Positions 1-11,624 of a stretch of 64,000 bases of DNA are shown here, piece after piece. This stretch comes from Angiostrongylus vasorum. Its lineage: Eukaryota > Nematoda > Chromadorea > Rhabditida > Metastrongylidae. Under the pieces are notes generated by a model that searched no databases, was not told the origin of the DNA, and saw only the letters and a program-made list of their open reading frames with translations. Within the stretch, counting starts at the first letter, position 1, and every line of letters begins with the position of its first letter. The stretch spans positions 1,261,501 to 1,325,500 of the forward strand of contig JADANN010000162.1 in the NCBI GenBank assembly GCA_018806985.1. The letters are read 5' to 3'. Position numbers and translations under genes: made by a program.

Positions 1-254
1 ACGCAAAGAAATAACCACTATGAAATGTATTATACTTATAAACGCCATTTTTCCATGGTAGCAGGAAAACTCAACATTGAAGGGGTCAGTGGCCTTACTT
101 CGATATTCCTTAAATGGTGAATTAAATACCGGAGAGCGTTGAAGATTCAATCGCCGATATAAAACAGTGCAAAAGGAGCAACAATAATAAGGTGTGTGAT
201 CATGAATCACCTGACAATAATGTATGATGATGTAACGTTATATGATATTCAATA

Positions 255-590
255 ATCTTACTTGGATACTTAGATACTTGGATGACCCGTCTTCACTGGT
301 TGTGCGGGCCCCAGTATTGGAGTCCCGAGGTCAGCCTTGCCAAAATCTACCCCAGGTCGTCACCACCACAGGCAGTCGCCGCCTTTGTGGATCAGAAGGA
401 CATTTGCCACCATACGATTAGTTTGATACCAGGACGGATCGTGGCATTCTTATACTCTTAGCTGGGTTTCCTCATGGAAGTGCCGGACTTCTTCTTAGCT
501 TGGGAGACCCTACCAGGGGACGAATCCCCTAGCTGTACATCTAGGCCGACACCCAGAAATACTCCCAGTCACGATGATGCTGCAAACCGT
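255..590 (-). repeat. R370 repeat copy
   Basis: This is one of eight copies in the window of an unclassified dispersed repeat of about 370 bp. Landmarks are the block GACCCGTCTTCACTGGTTGT, a CACCACCACAGGCAGTCGCC block, and an AACCGTTG end. This copy is inverted relative to those at 6.25, 9.55, 23.8 and 63.1 kb. It has no long ORF and no tRNA-like boxes that I can see, so the class is unknown. Confidence 0.75.
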
Positions 591-791
591 TGACAGGTAT
601 TCGATGATCTAATAATTTAATATGCGAATATACATCAAAGCTGCGACACTGCCGTTTTAATCCATAAAGATGGAAAGAAAGGTCATATTTAGAATACTAC
701 GAAGCCGTAAACGTGCCTGCTACTCTGACTTCTGTCGTTGTACGTCCTACCCGAACTCACCGTAATATCCCATAACCGTCCCTCGACTTAC

Positions 792-1001
792 AGTAACAAT
801 GCGTTCCAATTTATACGAATGAAGCTTCAGATCGCAAAGTACTATTGTTGCCACGTATGTAACCATTTCTATCGTACTTTGTAGAAAGCTCTTGTAAAAT
901 ATCCACTCCAAGTCGTAGATATTGTAAACGCCTACTCTTCCTGAGATCCATTTATCATAGGCATCACATAGCAGAAAAATAGTCGCCAACCGAAGATAAC
1001 T
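792..1001 (-). CDS. Internal exon of an unrecognised membrane-type protein
   Basis: On the minus strand an open stretch of exactly 70 codons is bounded by a strong acceptor (TTCTCTTTCCAG) and a perfect donor (ACT|GTAAGT), phase 0 at both ends. The peptide has two hydrophobic stretches, around exon residues 3-13 and 46-58, and a D/W-containing segment between them, so a membrane protein is likely. I do not recognise the family. Flanking exons were not found. The next sequence downstream on this strand is an R370 repeat, and upstream lie a SINE-A copy and an RTE fragment. It could instead be a fortuitous ORF, but the clean splice sites and codon-multiple length argue for a real exon. Confidence 0.45.
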
Positions 1002-1335
1002 CTGGAAAGAGAACAAGTGGACAGGATAGGCACGTCAATAACAAAATGTGTAAACAGATCAATGTCACCGTATTCGCACCAATCTCTTAATTTTGCACTG
1101 AGAAACATGAATCCACAGCCTTTTGAAATTTAACGCCCTTAAGAGTTAAGTACAATGATATTGTGCGTTGAATGCTTACGAAAGTGGACTAACTATCCTT
1201 TAGATCCTCTCTGCTTTTAAGAACGGTAGACATAAGTTATTTCATAACTGGCAAGGTCCTGAAGATAAACTCGTCTTGCTCTGGTTTAGGGAAAAATTCA
1301 ATGCAACTTACAGTCAATACAGTATGCGCTATTTA

Positions 1336-1545
1336 TATGAATGCATATCTGGCCTATACAGTAACTCGCAGTGGTCTACCGATGTATCGAATCAGTACTG
1401 CTATCCTTCCAGAAAAGTCTGGCACCAATACGTCGACCCCGGAGGGATGAAAGGTCCTGAGCTTGGGACGAAACATCAAACCGGGGATCGATCCAGTGTG
1501 TACTGTAGGCCACCTCTAATCACTGCGCTACACACGTTCGACCTC
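1336..1545 (-). repeat. SINE-A (tRNA-derived), 3'-truncated
   Basis: SINE-A copy on the minus strand. The B-box-like GGATCGATCC lies near 1,485-1,495 and the A-box region near 1,525-1,540. The element body has the CAGACAAGTCTGG-like motif in a degenerate form. It abuts the RTE fragment that follows. Confidence 0.8.
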
Positions 1546-1559
1546 CTCCCTAATGCACT

Positions 1560-3720
1560 CCTCCAATCTACACAGGAATCCCGCAGCTCGGCTATTCACC
1601 GAGTTACGCGAGCAGACGCCAGTAAATTTTCCATTCGGCCTTTCGCTTGCATGACTAACCCAAAAGGCTCTGCTTGCTCCAGAGATTCACTGACCACCAT
1701 ATTTTCCTTCTAGGATTCCCGTGAACTCTGACCATCGTTTCAGTGGCCCTCCTGCAGTACGCTTAAAATCCCCAGGAACCTAGTGCTTAACGGCTGTCGT
1801 TCATCACTTCTCGTTCATACGCATTACGTGTCTGGCACATCTGATATTCGACATATTGGTCTGGATGAAGGCGTCTCTGGTCTTTGATTGTTGGTGTAGA
1901 TCGAAACTGCCTTTCTTACCTGCGTGGTACGGAGTAGCTCCAGCAATGCTTTTCGATTGCTGGTTCTATGATGCGGAGTGATATTTTATCCTGCTTACGT
2001 AGCAACTAGCTTTCGGACGCGCACGTTAGGGCAGGAAGAATTGTGGAATCGAAAAGGTGGGAAAGGAGTCATGTGTTCCTAGTCCTCCCACCTGCATCCT
2101 CGATGTTTTTCAAATCTACCGAAACTGTTCGCCATTTTCATCTCAGCTCTGTAACTAAGACAACCACCATGTTAACTTTTTAACTGAGGCACGCGACTTC
2201 AGAAAGTGGAACAACTTCGACTACACGTCGATGTCGTCGCTTAATTTGAGCAAAAGGACGTGGCATTTAAAGGGATCTAAAGGGAAATACCGGATAATTG
2301 TTTCCGTCATCCTTCCAGACCATTATTTAGCATGGCAACAGATGGTGATCCTCCTAGGCTTGTAATTCGAAAAGATTCACTGAAAGTTGAGAACGCATTT
2401 CCTAGTTTCCGCATCAAGTTCACTTCCGCTCCCCTTTCCATAAGACTTATTATCGCCTCTTTGGAGAGTATTACAAGATTGGACAAGAGTGGACGATTGC
2501 TTATGACATATTCCACATTGATGTATCAGTTCGAGTGTTTCTAGAGAGAGACGTCTCCTGGTGATTTTTGAACTCCTGGCTTTTCAAGATTGTCGTGAAT
2601 GTGATGTACAATTCGATTTTATTCCTCATCGATACTGTCGACAGCAGTACCTTGCCAAAAGCCAGCTAATGATCTTAGCAAATTCTATCCTATAGAAGTT
2701 TTAGAACTTCGCCTTGTCAATTCTATGGATTTCTTTCCTTTCTTTGAAGAAAAAAGGAACAATTCGCAAAGGAGGCATTGGTCCTATTCTGTGTAGAATT
2801 CTGAGCTAATTGTGACATAGGTAACCATTTCTACTATGATGTAGTCTACCTGGTTTGAGAGTGGCAAAATTCCACGTCAAACGGAAAAGGCCTCCTGGTG
2901 CTGTTGATTTCCATGAATAAATGTGTTGACTACCATAGTAAATTCAGGAAGCCACATATTTTGTCCAATCCATACAGTGGGCACTGATGTGAAATTCATC
3001 ATATGTTCTCCTGGAGCAAGTTTTGTACACAGACTATTCCCCAAACGAAAAAGCTCGCTGCCGATTCTTGCGCTGTCACATTATTCGAGGAACCATTCTT
3101 CCTCACTATCACAAGCTTTACATGAGCGTAGTCTTCTTGTCTCGGCCAGCCCGAAGACCTCGTACATAATCTCCATGCATTACTAAGTTCTGAATAGAGG
3201 ACTCAGATGGTATTTTACATGAATTATAAGTGCAGATAGCAGCCTTAGTCCTCCCAGGATTTTGGAGCCTACAATATTCTTGTGGTTTTAGTAACCTCTA
3301 AGTATTTGCCCTGCCCAACACTACCGTATCACGCGAAAGCCCTTCTAGCTACAGCGGAATGAGAATGTTCTTTTTAGGTCATTCTATGTTAAGAAGTACC
3401 ATAGATAATTTTCTAATCCTTCTCAAACCAAACAAAGAGCTTATTTGTTGGAAATGACTATTAATTACTAACATGTACCTCCTTTTCACTTCATCATAAG
3501 GTTTTAGCCGAACTGACTTGTAAAATGCATGTCAGTGTACATGAACACACCCATGCAAGGTGCGTGAATATCAACATGTAGATATAGAAGGTATATATTA
3601 ATCCGCCACAGAAAAAAGGAAGCCCATTCTCAGAATTCACCACTGTTCCATAGAAGTAGAAGCTCAAGGTTGGCCCTAGCCACATAGTCCCGCAACCAGT
3701 GGACTCCATATACCTTGGTA
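1560..3720 (-). mobile_element. Degenerate RTE-type LINE, minus strand
   Basis: The sequence aligns by eye, block after block, with the better copy at 29.78-32.89 kb and with the 5' region at 34.0-34.3 kb. The C-terminal end of the polyprotein lies near 1.56-2.1 kb, the endonuclease-RT linker near 2.6-2.85 kb, the endonuclease region near 2.9-3.35 kb and the 5' untranslated part near 3.5-3.72 kb. The central reverse transcriptase is missing or unreadable. No frame stays open, so this is a dead copy. Confidence 0.75.
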
Positions 3721-3794
3721 AAGGGTAAAGAGGGCCGGTGAATATGCTGCATACATTTAAGTTTCATGTATGCACAGTAGCGACAGCACAGGTG

Positions 3795-3965
3795 TTCTGA
3801 AATACAAAGTCGTTGAATCGGCCCTACGCGTGGTTCAGAGGGTTTGGCAAAGTGGTACCAGACTTTTTGGAGAGGATAAAAACACTGACATTATACATTA
3901 GTTGGCCACTGCAAGTTAATGATCGTATAGGTCAAATACGCAGTCATCCACCTCTACGATGCATA
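3795..3965 (+). repeat. SINE-A fragment, degenerate
   Basis: Plus-strand 3' part of SINE-A. It has the TTGGCAAAGTGGTACCAGAC block followed by a diverged GGATAAAAACACTGAC block and a reduced copy of the GATGCATAATGAAGT segment. Confidence 0.6.
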
Positions 3966-4000
3966 ATGAAGTTGAAGGCAAGTCTCGCCTCCCTCCCTCC

Positions 4001-4002
4001 CC

Positions 4003-4034
<32 letters not shown>

Positions 4035-4072
4035 TTCTATATATATATATATACATACATACATATATATAA
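4001..4072. repeat. (CT)n followed by (AT)n/(ATAC)n microsatellite
   Basis: A CT dinucleotide run is followed directly by TATATA and ACATACAT units. Apparent ORFs across it (serine/leucine or arginine/glutamate repeats) are artefacts of the run. Confidence 0.95.
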
Positions 4073-4076
4073 AACT

Positions 4077-4338
4077 CAAAAGGACAAAGCTCTCGACGTT
4101 GATCGATCACTGAGCGATGCACCATGCATCATGACTTCATCCAGCACCATTGGAAGTGATTAAATGCATACCTGGCCTATACAATGACTTACGGTGCCCT
4201 ATCGATGTATCAAGTCAATGCTGCTATCCTCCTAGATAGGTCTAATACCAATCTGCCGACGCTGAAGGGATTGAGAGCTTGATGATTCTGAGGGATGCGA
4301 TCCAACCCACGTGTATTGCAGTGCACCTCTAAGTTACA

Positions 4339-4345
<7 letters not shown>
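4077..4345 (-). repeat. SINE-A copy, full-length but diverged
   Basis: Minus-strand SINE-A with the 3' AAAGGACAAAGCTCTCGACG end at the left and the tRNA-like head at the right. The B box is mutated (GGATGCGATCC). An (AT)n microsatellite begins at its 5' boundary. Confidence 0.8.

Positions 4346-4390
<45 letters not shown>
4343..4390. repeat. (AT)n microsatellite
   Basis: About 23 uninterrupted AT units. Confidence 0.97.
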
Positions 4391-4392
<2 letters not shown>

Positions 4393-5150
4393 ATACACGT
4401 GAGGGGTAGAAACTTCAAAAAAGTATCGTGTGCAAATTACCGAGGATGAGGAATAAGAAACAGGACAATATATACGATGGGAAAATCTACCGGGTACTAA
4501 CCACATATCCAACTATTTCCGTATTCACACTTAACCCAACATACCTGAATCTTCATGTTATATATGAGATGACGATACGCAGAAATATTATGAATGATTA
4601 GATCAATAACAACCAGCACTGTTTCGTATTCAACATACTTGTCCACCACTTCGTTACAACGATTCTAGAATATCTGACTTCAGCGCTTAACTCAAGCAAT
4701 GAACAAAGTGGTAATGCTGAGCACTCAGACACTTTAAACAAAAAAAAGAAATCCCACACAATTCGACAGCCGAATTACTCCTTCCGAATAGCTCTGGTAG
4801 AGAGATGTAGAGGGTTCCATACAGTTTACACACATGTAATTTGCTCCAGACATTGTCCTAAATGACAGACCATTGAATACAACAAGTATTGCACCAAGAA
4901 CTGCTGAACCATGAGAGACACATTCCTGAACAACTTAATGCCCACTCTTAAATGTCACGTTCTTCACGAACGCCCGTCAAATATGCAGAACTCCAGTCGT
5001 AAATTCGACTATAATCAAGCGTTAAAATTCTCGTGAGCAAAGAATTTTATTTGGAATAACCCAACAATGACGAACACTCATGTTTAACGTGAACACAATT
5101 ATTTGCAGAAAAATCCACTACTCAATAACAGGTCGAAGACAATGTCGTCA
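4391..5150. other. No feature recognised
   Basis: AT-rich sequence between repeats. I see no convincing exon, repeat copy or RNA gene here. Confidence 0.5.
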
Positions 5151-5154
5151 ATTT

Positions 5155-5345
5155 TTACTTACTGCCTACTATTTTTTAGTGGCAGGGTACTGTGTGAACT
5201 ATAACCACAATGATGACGAGATATTTGCAAAACTCTGGACCGCTGGTGCCTGCGGAGGAGAACGAACACGCTATTACCTTTTCCAGGAGCTAACGCGTAC
5301 ACCACCACACCATGCGAGTCCTTCGTTTCGCTTTTCAAAGACAGT
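5155..5345 (-). repeat. SINE-C copy
   Basis: SINE-C in the orientation where the tRNA-like promoter reads on the minus strand. Landmarks on the plus strand are TTGCAAAACTCTGGACCG, GGAGAACGAACACGC (reverse of the B box) and CACCACACCATGCGAGTCC (reverse of the A box). Confidence 0.75.
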
Positions 5346-6249
5346 TTAATAATGAAAGACATATTGGAATATAGAATTTCAAAATAAGTGTCCAAAGCGA
5401 AGGTGACTTCAACTCGCAAATCACAATCATCATTAATGCCTTCGAACTATGAAATTTTCATCCTCGTTCCCCAAAGCAGCATTCTTCTTAATCGACTCGT
5501 AGTACCTTAAACGAGATCACATGGCATAAAAGACTGCATAGCACTGGAAACGATAATGACTAACTTCACGACAAGACGATTAGCTCTGATAACGTCACTG
5601 AGTAATCCATAAGCAAACAAATTCGTGACAGTAAATCCAACGAGAAAATACAACGAAAAGGCGTGGGAAAGTATCACCTTCCAGGCTAACCTCAACCGCA
5701 TCCAAGGTGAAGCCTTACGACTTTTGAATTGATATAGCCCAAGCAAGCTGCAAAGGAAGTTGACGTCTATAAGCTGGATCATGTCAAGGAATCCGAACAG
5801 AGAAACCTATTGGGACTATCTGAAGAAAAAAATACATTATAGCAAGTTATTTGAGATTAATACAAAATATAACGGTGGTAGCTCTACTTCCTCTTGAGTG
5901 GATAGGAACTTCACTACAAGGAAACCGCTCTTCGAAAATCTAGTAACTACCCCTCGAGATCCATTAGAAAGACCTCATGCAAGATCAATGTTCTTCAATA
6001 ACATCACCTAAGACATAAATTGATACCAACAACAGTGCTACAACTCCAATTGTTTAAAGCTGAAAAAAGTCAGGAAAAAGGATGTTATTGTCCCAATATA
6101 TTCCTTTCGGCTAAGGCTTTACCGCCTTCATCACAATTTTCTTGGCTATTAAATTACAATGCGCAAATATGTGCATATTTCTATCTGGTAGCTTCAGCCA
6201 AGAGTAAGAGCTTCCCTGGAATCCTTGTCCTAACAACTACAACCCTCAC

Positions 6250-6645
6250 AACGGTTTACCGCCTTATCGTGGCTGAGAGGTGTTCCTGGGAATCCGGCTG
6301 CGATTTACAGCGGGGGGATTCATTCCCCCGGCAAGGTCTCCCAAGCTGAGAAGGAGTCCGGCGTTTCAATAAAGAGGCCCAACTAAGAGTAAGCCAATAT
6401 GCCACCGTCCTGGTATCAAACTAGACACATGGTGGTAAATCCCTCTCTGATTCACAACGGCGGCGACTGGCTATGGTGGTGACGATCTGAGACAGACTTT
6501 GGCCACGCTGTCCTCGGGACTCCAGGGAACCACAGTGGGTAAACCAGCAAAACTCCAAAAAATTGGAAATTATGCTGCACCCCGCAAAACCAGTGAGAAC
6601 GGGCCATCCAAGCATCAAAGCAATAACTACAACATTTTCACCAGT
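6250..6645 (+). repeat. R370 repeat copy inside the PIF1 relic
   Basis: It runs from the CAACGGTTTACCGCCTTATC start to the ACGGGCCATCCAAGCATC end, and includes a GGGGGGATTCATTCCCCC hairpin. It lies between the motif V relic and the fifth exon piece of the PIF1 pseudogene. Confidence 0.85.
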
Positions 6646-7364
6646 TAGCATGTGGTGAAAACTGGGAAAGCCTTAGTCTCCCAGGAAACAAAACCCCCAG
6701 TATAATCAAACTACTAAGTGAAGATTAGATGAGGGTTTTTCTTTATAATGCTTGAATATGGGTCATGTAAAAATTCAAGCACTCAGAAAAAATACAAGTA
6801 CACATTACTACACCATCTAATATAATCACGAAAATTCAGCAGGAATGACTGACTTGAGCAAGCGATTTCAACACCAGTCTCTTCGCGATAGCAGATTTTA
6901 TTGAAACGGGAATCAGCTGACTTGACTGTCTTCAGCATCAAAAACTCTACTTGGGCCTAAATAACTAGTGAGACATTCTTAAACACCGCTCAAAAAAGTT
7001 GTCGCAAAATCTGAAAAAACCCTCAAGCTCTTCTAAATAACGGGTATTCAAAGCAACTGCGTCTGCAGTATGTGTGCAAAGTCGGGTCAGAACTAATAGG
7101 GATCAAAAATTATTTCGTTTTGTCTCAGCTAAGCCAACACAAGCGTCGTTAGTACACAGTCCAACACCTATTTTCTCTAACAGCTTGATAAAACGCGAGT
7201 CGTCCTGACGACGAACACTTTCCAATAAAAATGTCTTCTGAATACAACGACTCTATGCTTCGCACTAAATGAACTTTATCATTAAAGACCCCAAGAGAGT
7301 TAAAACTGAAAGAGGAGGAAGACGCTCGGACAAACCGTTGCGTAGTAACGCGAGTCTTACAAAA

Positions 7365-7620
7365 CAATGTTAGCTTTTTATTTGCTGCCTACTATAATTT
7401 TTTACGGCCGGGTTATGTGTGAAATATAACCAAAATGATGCTGAAATATCTCCAAAACTCCGGACTGCTGGTCCCTGCAGTGGGGAACGAACACGCTACT
7501 ACCCTTTCCGGAGGCTAACATGTTCACCACCACATCATGCAGGTCCTTCTTTCGCCTGTGTCTCAGTTAGTTTTCTATCTACCGATGCCACCAGCAATTA
7601 CCCGTCAACGGGAAAATTTA
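7365..7620 (-). repeat. SINE-C copy inside the PIF1 relic
   Basis: Starts with TTATTTGCTGCCTACTAT and has the TTTACGGCCGGGTTATGTG block, the reversed B box (GGGGAACGAACACGC) and the reversed A box (CACCACATCATGCAGGTCC). It lies in the intron between the GDFLQLPPV exon piece and the next one. Confidence 0.8.
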
Positions 7621-8019
7621 TACAATAAGTGAAAAACGTTGATAGTACCTCTAAACAGAATTTCACTGGACTGCTTTTATCGGCTACTGGTGGAAGCTGC
7701 AGAAAGTCTCCTGTGACGATGAGTTTTATCCCGCCGAATGGTCGATTATCTCCACGAATATGCCGCGCTACCGTAGACCAAACGGTTCATTACTGTGTCT
7801 ATGGATTTCTTGGACATATTTACAAAATTTGGAAACTTAAACAAAATGCAGAATCTAACGTATCACTTGCTGTTACGCAAAACTCAGTCAGAAAGTAGAA
7901 CTAACAATACCAAAACCACTTCAGTACTAATTCGAAAGTCCGACTTACAGTTACCCTCCACATAAGCAATCGAGTTCCTGTGCTCTTACTAACCGTTGCT
8001 GGTGAGCTTAGACAAGACT

Positions 8020-8350
8020 GTAAACACGCACTTTTAATTTTCCATGGCTAACATTTCGGCAGTGGGCGCGTGTATCGCAATGGTCGGAGGAGCCCTGCAG
8101 CACATATGGGATCGATCCCGGCGCCCAAGGCTCACCAAGACTCCATCCCTCCAGGGTGGGCAAATTGTTTCCAGACTAGTCTGGGCGAACAGCAGCACTG
8201 GCTCGATACATCGGAAGGGCTCCGCGAGTCATTGTAAAGGCTAGATATGCATTCAATCACCGCCAACAATGCCTAATAAAATCGAATGCATGGCGCATCT
8301 CTCAGGGATCGATCAACGCCGAGAGCTTTACCCTCCATCCTTTTTAACAT
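8020..8350 (+). repeat. SINE-A copy with extra 5' sequence
   Basis: Plus strand. A box region GTATCGCAATGGTCGGAGG, B box GGGATCGATCCC, body GACTAGTCTGGG, and 3' end GATCAACGCCGAGAGC. The head is preceded by an ATTTCGGCAGTGGGCGCG extension that also occurs at the minus-strand copy near 29.5 kb. Confidence 0.85.
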
Positions 8351-8649
8351 TTCGGCGATTTCACCTTTTTCAGCACTTCGACGTATTCTTACGGAACGTT
8401 ATTCGATGAACATTCCACAGTCCCAATGAAGTGAACGCATGGATCAAGCTTTGATCTTTCAAAAAGCACTCACAGCTTTCAATTTCTAGCGCACCAGATG
8501 ATCTATACGGTGTTAACATAAGATGATGAACGAAATTCACGTAGAATGGCCTGAGATATGGCGCCAAGTCACATGTGATGGTGAAGCATTCGCCCTTCAA
8601 ATTCATTTCTGGATTTCTGATGGAAGATTTAAAATCCGACATTATACCT

Positions 8650-8860
8650 TTCTAGGAACGTATGGAGCACAAAACCAAACAGAACGGTGAAGATTTCGAA
8701 ATGGTGGTCACAGGCTTAGCTGAGAATTCAGGAGCGTCAACGCGTGAAAATCTTGAGGCATTTTGGACAAATCTCGAAGATCCACGCATGAATCGAAGGA
8801 ACGAACATCTCAATATCACATTTGAATTGGTAGAGCATCCGATTAATTTTTTAATATGAG
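8650..8860 (+). mobile_element. Penelope-like element fragment (end of GIY-YIG domain)
   Basis: The plus-strand frame contains NGEDFEMVVTGLAENSG and RENLEAFWTNLEDPRMNRR. These line up with the equivalent residues just after the GIY-YIG domain at 61.77-62.0 kb (GDDFEVKVNILAQETRTPAR, then LEAFWINAKNPTMNSRDE in another frame there). The reverse transcriptase is absent. It lies in an intron of the PIF1 relic. Confidence 0.65.
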
Positions 8861-9544
8861 CGGGTTTCATCTGTTAATCTGTGTTAGCAGCACATCCGTT
8901 CTCTCAATCTTTAGGAAACGAAAACCGTGAGGTTTTTGACACATCGGAATCTAGTCTGAGCTTTCACCTTCGCGTTGAGACCGCAGAATGACCATCGGAT
9001 AACACTCTATAACAATGCGTCCAAGCTCTGAAGAAGTCAAAGCTGCGAAGATGTCAACCATCAAAAATTAAAAATAGATTCCAACAAGATCACGTCAGCT
9101 CATTAAGGACAGGTCTTAAGAACAAAATAACGTCCACATACTGTTACTCTACTTGATTCATGGACATTCACATCCTATACACGAAATTTGGATCATTTAT
9201 TCACTTACATATTCGATTTTGGTAAAGGATAATCAACCATGGAGATTTTGTCAATGATTAGATGAGTACATAGCTTCCATTGCTTGACCACGTTCTTTTC
9301 TGAAAGTGCACATTTCAGCGAATCTTCATTAGAACTCTGACCGACTCCTATCTCTGCGAAACTATGCAGCGTCACTCCACCAAGCTGATAAGCAGCCACT
9401 CCTAAACCAGACTATAGAAAAAAATCAACATACTATTGCACATGTGAATATTTCTATTTGTTGACGGATTCAAATACATTTGTTTATAAAAGTTTGACAT
9501 CGAAAACACTTAGTTATCAACTTTATCTCCACGTTCACGAAGAA

Positions 9545-9915
9545 ACCTCCCGCCTCATCGTGGCTGGGAGGTGTTGTTGGGTGTCCAGCTCCGATGTACA
9601 ACGGGCGGATTCATGCCCCCAGTAGGGTAACCCAGGCTAAAGAGTTTGGCGCTTCCATCAAGATGCCTAGCTAAAAATGAACCAATACCAGGGTCCATCA
9701 CCGTTCTGGAATCAAAGTAGTCACATGGCGGCAAATCTCCGTCTGATCCACAAGGGCGGCGACTGACTGTGGTGGTAACGAGCTGGGGCAGACTTTGGCC
9801 TGACTGACCTCGGGACTGCTGGGAACCACAATGGTTAAACCGACAAAACTCCGAGAAAATGGGAATTGTGCTGGAGGCCCTCACAACCAGTGAAGACGGT
9901 CCATTCAAGTATCAA
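9545..9915 (+). repeat. R370 repeat copy
   Basis: Nearly complete copy from ACCTCCCGCCTCATCGTGGC to GACGGTCCATTCAAGTATC. It sits in the roughly 950 bp intron between the second and third exon pieces of the PIF1 relic. Confidence 0.85.
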
Positions 9916-11165
9916 AGTAAATTCAAGAAAGAAAGAATTGAAAGGGAGTTAGGCACAACGGAAATGAATAATTAACGTCAAGACTCTGAACGGACTAGAA
10001 CTCTGAAGACATGGTCGTTCATGACATAATCTAACTCGCACTACGCAAAAATGTTTGAAACATAAGTGAATGATTCTTTCTACTTCTGTTTAGCAATAGA
10101 AGTTAATAGAAAATCGGACGTGGGAGTTACTGCAAGATGTACCAATAAGTGAATGAGGTGCACGACAGACAACCCTAGCTCCAAGCAGGTACGCAACATT
10201 TTCTAAAGTTATAAACCTAACAAAGATGCAGTTATCGGCAGTAACTACATATTTCTTGCATGAAATTCATGTGCAACATCAAGACTTAAATTCATTGGTT
10301 ATTCCGTTTGAATACTTTTTAAGAGCTTCGAGATTATCGTGAAATAAACCAGTTGCTGCCGTGACGAAAGTAGTGTTAGCAGGCAGCAAATCGATGATAT
10401 GACGAAGTACCACGGATTTTCCTGTTCAAGCACTACCAGTGAAGAATGGATTTTCCAGAGAGCTCAGAGCATAACGGACTACAATTCTCTGCTCGTCTGA
10501 CAGACTAATGACTTCCAAATGTTTTCTTGGAATACCCGTTAGAATGTTATTCGTTGAATGCTTAGGCGTAGAAAGATGGGTTACGGATGAAAACGTCACA
10601 TTTGGGGAACTACATGACGGAGATTCAGCAACACCGCGTAATTTTTTCACTTTGCATATCTCAGCAACAGATAATGGACTGAGAACTGTGTGAATAGTAG
10701 GAAGATCCCACACTTGGTTTCCTCTGGAAATACCTAGAGGATTTCTATGGTTATAAACTGCCAACTTCTTAGGGTCCGACAGCATAATGTCAAGTTTGGC
10801 TTGCAAGGATTTCAAAAACACGTTCAACTTCCGTGGAGCACAGTTTGAGAGTTGCAGGACTAGTTTTCTGAATACGTTATGGACCATCTACGAATCCCAG
10901 GAAACCCTTGAGCAATGCTTCTACGATGCAGTACACAGTCAACGAGGTTATAAGAAACCACTGTAGATTGTCCTCTTGAAGCTGCCAATTGCACTTCGAT
11001 AACAGTTTGCCTGGAAAGGAAAGAAAGAGAAAAAATAGCCTCAAAGAACTCATATAAAAGTGATGAGGAAGACGATACCGCGTCAGATTCAGGCCAACTG
11101 TGAGCGTGGCATTCTTGGAAGTTTGCGCACCTTTACGGCGTACTGTTGAATTAGATTCAATGCAC

Positions 11166-11620
11166 ACGGTACATTGCAGAGAATAACAATATGTAGGGTT
11201 TGATGGACGGATTTGTTCGCTCGCTAGAAACCATATGGAAAGAGCAGACCCGAAATGAAGGCGCTAAGAACACATGAGCGATGAGGACCGCTTTCCGAAA
11301 GAAGACAGAAGGTTATCCGCAGAAGTTATTCAAAACCGTAAAGCATGATATATTGCTGAAGAAGAAGAGAAATTTCTATCTAAACGACATCAGCAGATGA
11401 TAAAAGACCTTAATATCTTTTCTTTCTCCACTCTTCATCTTAAATTCCGATACATAGCACTCACAAACTCAAGTTGTTCTCATAACCCACAGTCAAACGT
11501 TGCCCATAACCGAAGCAGAAAACGAATGCGACGTGATAGAAATAGGAACATCTGTAACCCAGAGACAAACACTGTAGTGTAGCAACGCCACATTCATTAA
11601 TTTGAGTCCTCAAATTCCAT
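11166..11620. other. No feature recognised
   Basis: This stretch would be the 5' side of the PIF1 relic. I could not place the N-terminal exon or a start codon here. Confidence 0.4.
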
Positions 11621-11624
11621 CAGA

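Larger units (their letters stand above)
5640..11165 (-). pseudogene. PIF1-family DNA helicase, decayed non-processed pseudogene
   Basis: Minus-strand pieces run in gene order and match the cellular PIF1 5'-3' helicase, an enzyme that unwinds G-quadruplexes and acts at telomeres and in mitochondria. Exon relics: 11,079-11,165+; 10,350-11,010, ending just after the Walker A and TAATG motifs; 9,209-9,401, with GVAAYQLGGVTLHSFA and the Walker B region; 7,649-7,771, with [18 protein letters not shown]; about 6,920-7,264, with LCTHTADAVALNTRYLEELE; and about 5,640-5,766, with LPLQLAWAISIQKS and GFTLDAVEVSLEG. Lesions seen: a frameshift near 10,860; TGA inside the P-loop (GSA*TGKS); Walker B Asp-Glu changed to Asp-Lys; a frameshift after ISMVD; AG lost at the 7,771 acceptor; a tryptophan codon changed to TAG at the start of the fifth piece; another TGA in that piece; and a glutamine changed to TAA in motif V (5,714-5,716). 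Introns are kept, so this is a decayed gene or duplicate, not a retrocopy. Assembly error cannot explain so many lesions. Confidence 0.85.

Noticed and set aside
4001..4125. Low-complexity Arg/Glu and Ser/Leu ORFs
   Set aside because: Translation of CT and AT microsatellites.
5507..5782. Minus ORF of 91 codons that looks like a multi-pass receptor
   Set aside because: It is out of frame with the real signal. Another minus frame in the same DNA encodes PIF1 motif V, and the GPCR look comes from the shifted frame.
9205..9399. Helitron origin of the PIF1-like sequence
   Set aside because: The motif wording, the intron positions and the absence of a Rep domain fit cellular PIF1 better than a Helitron helicase.
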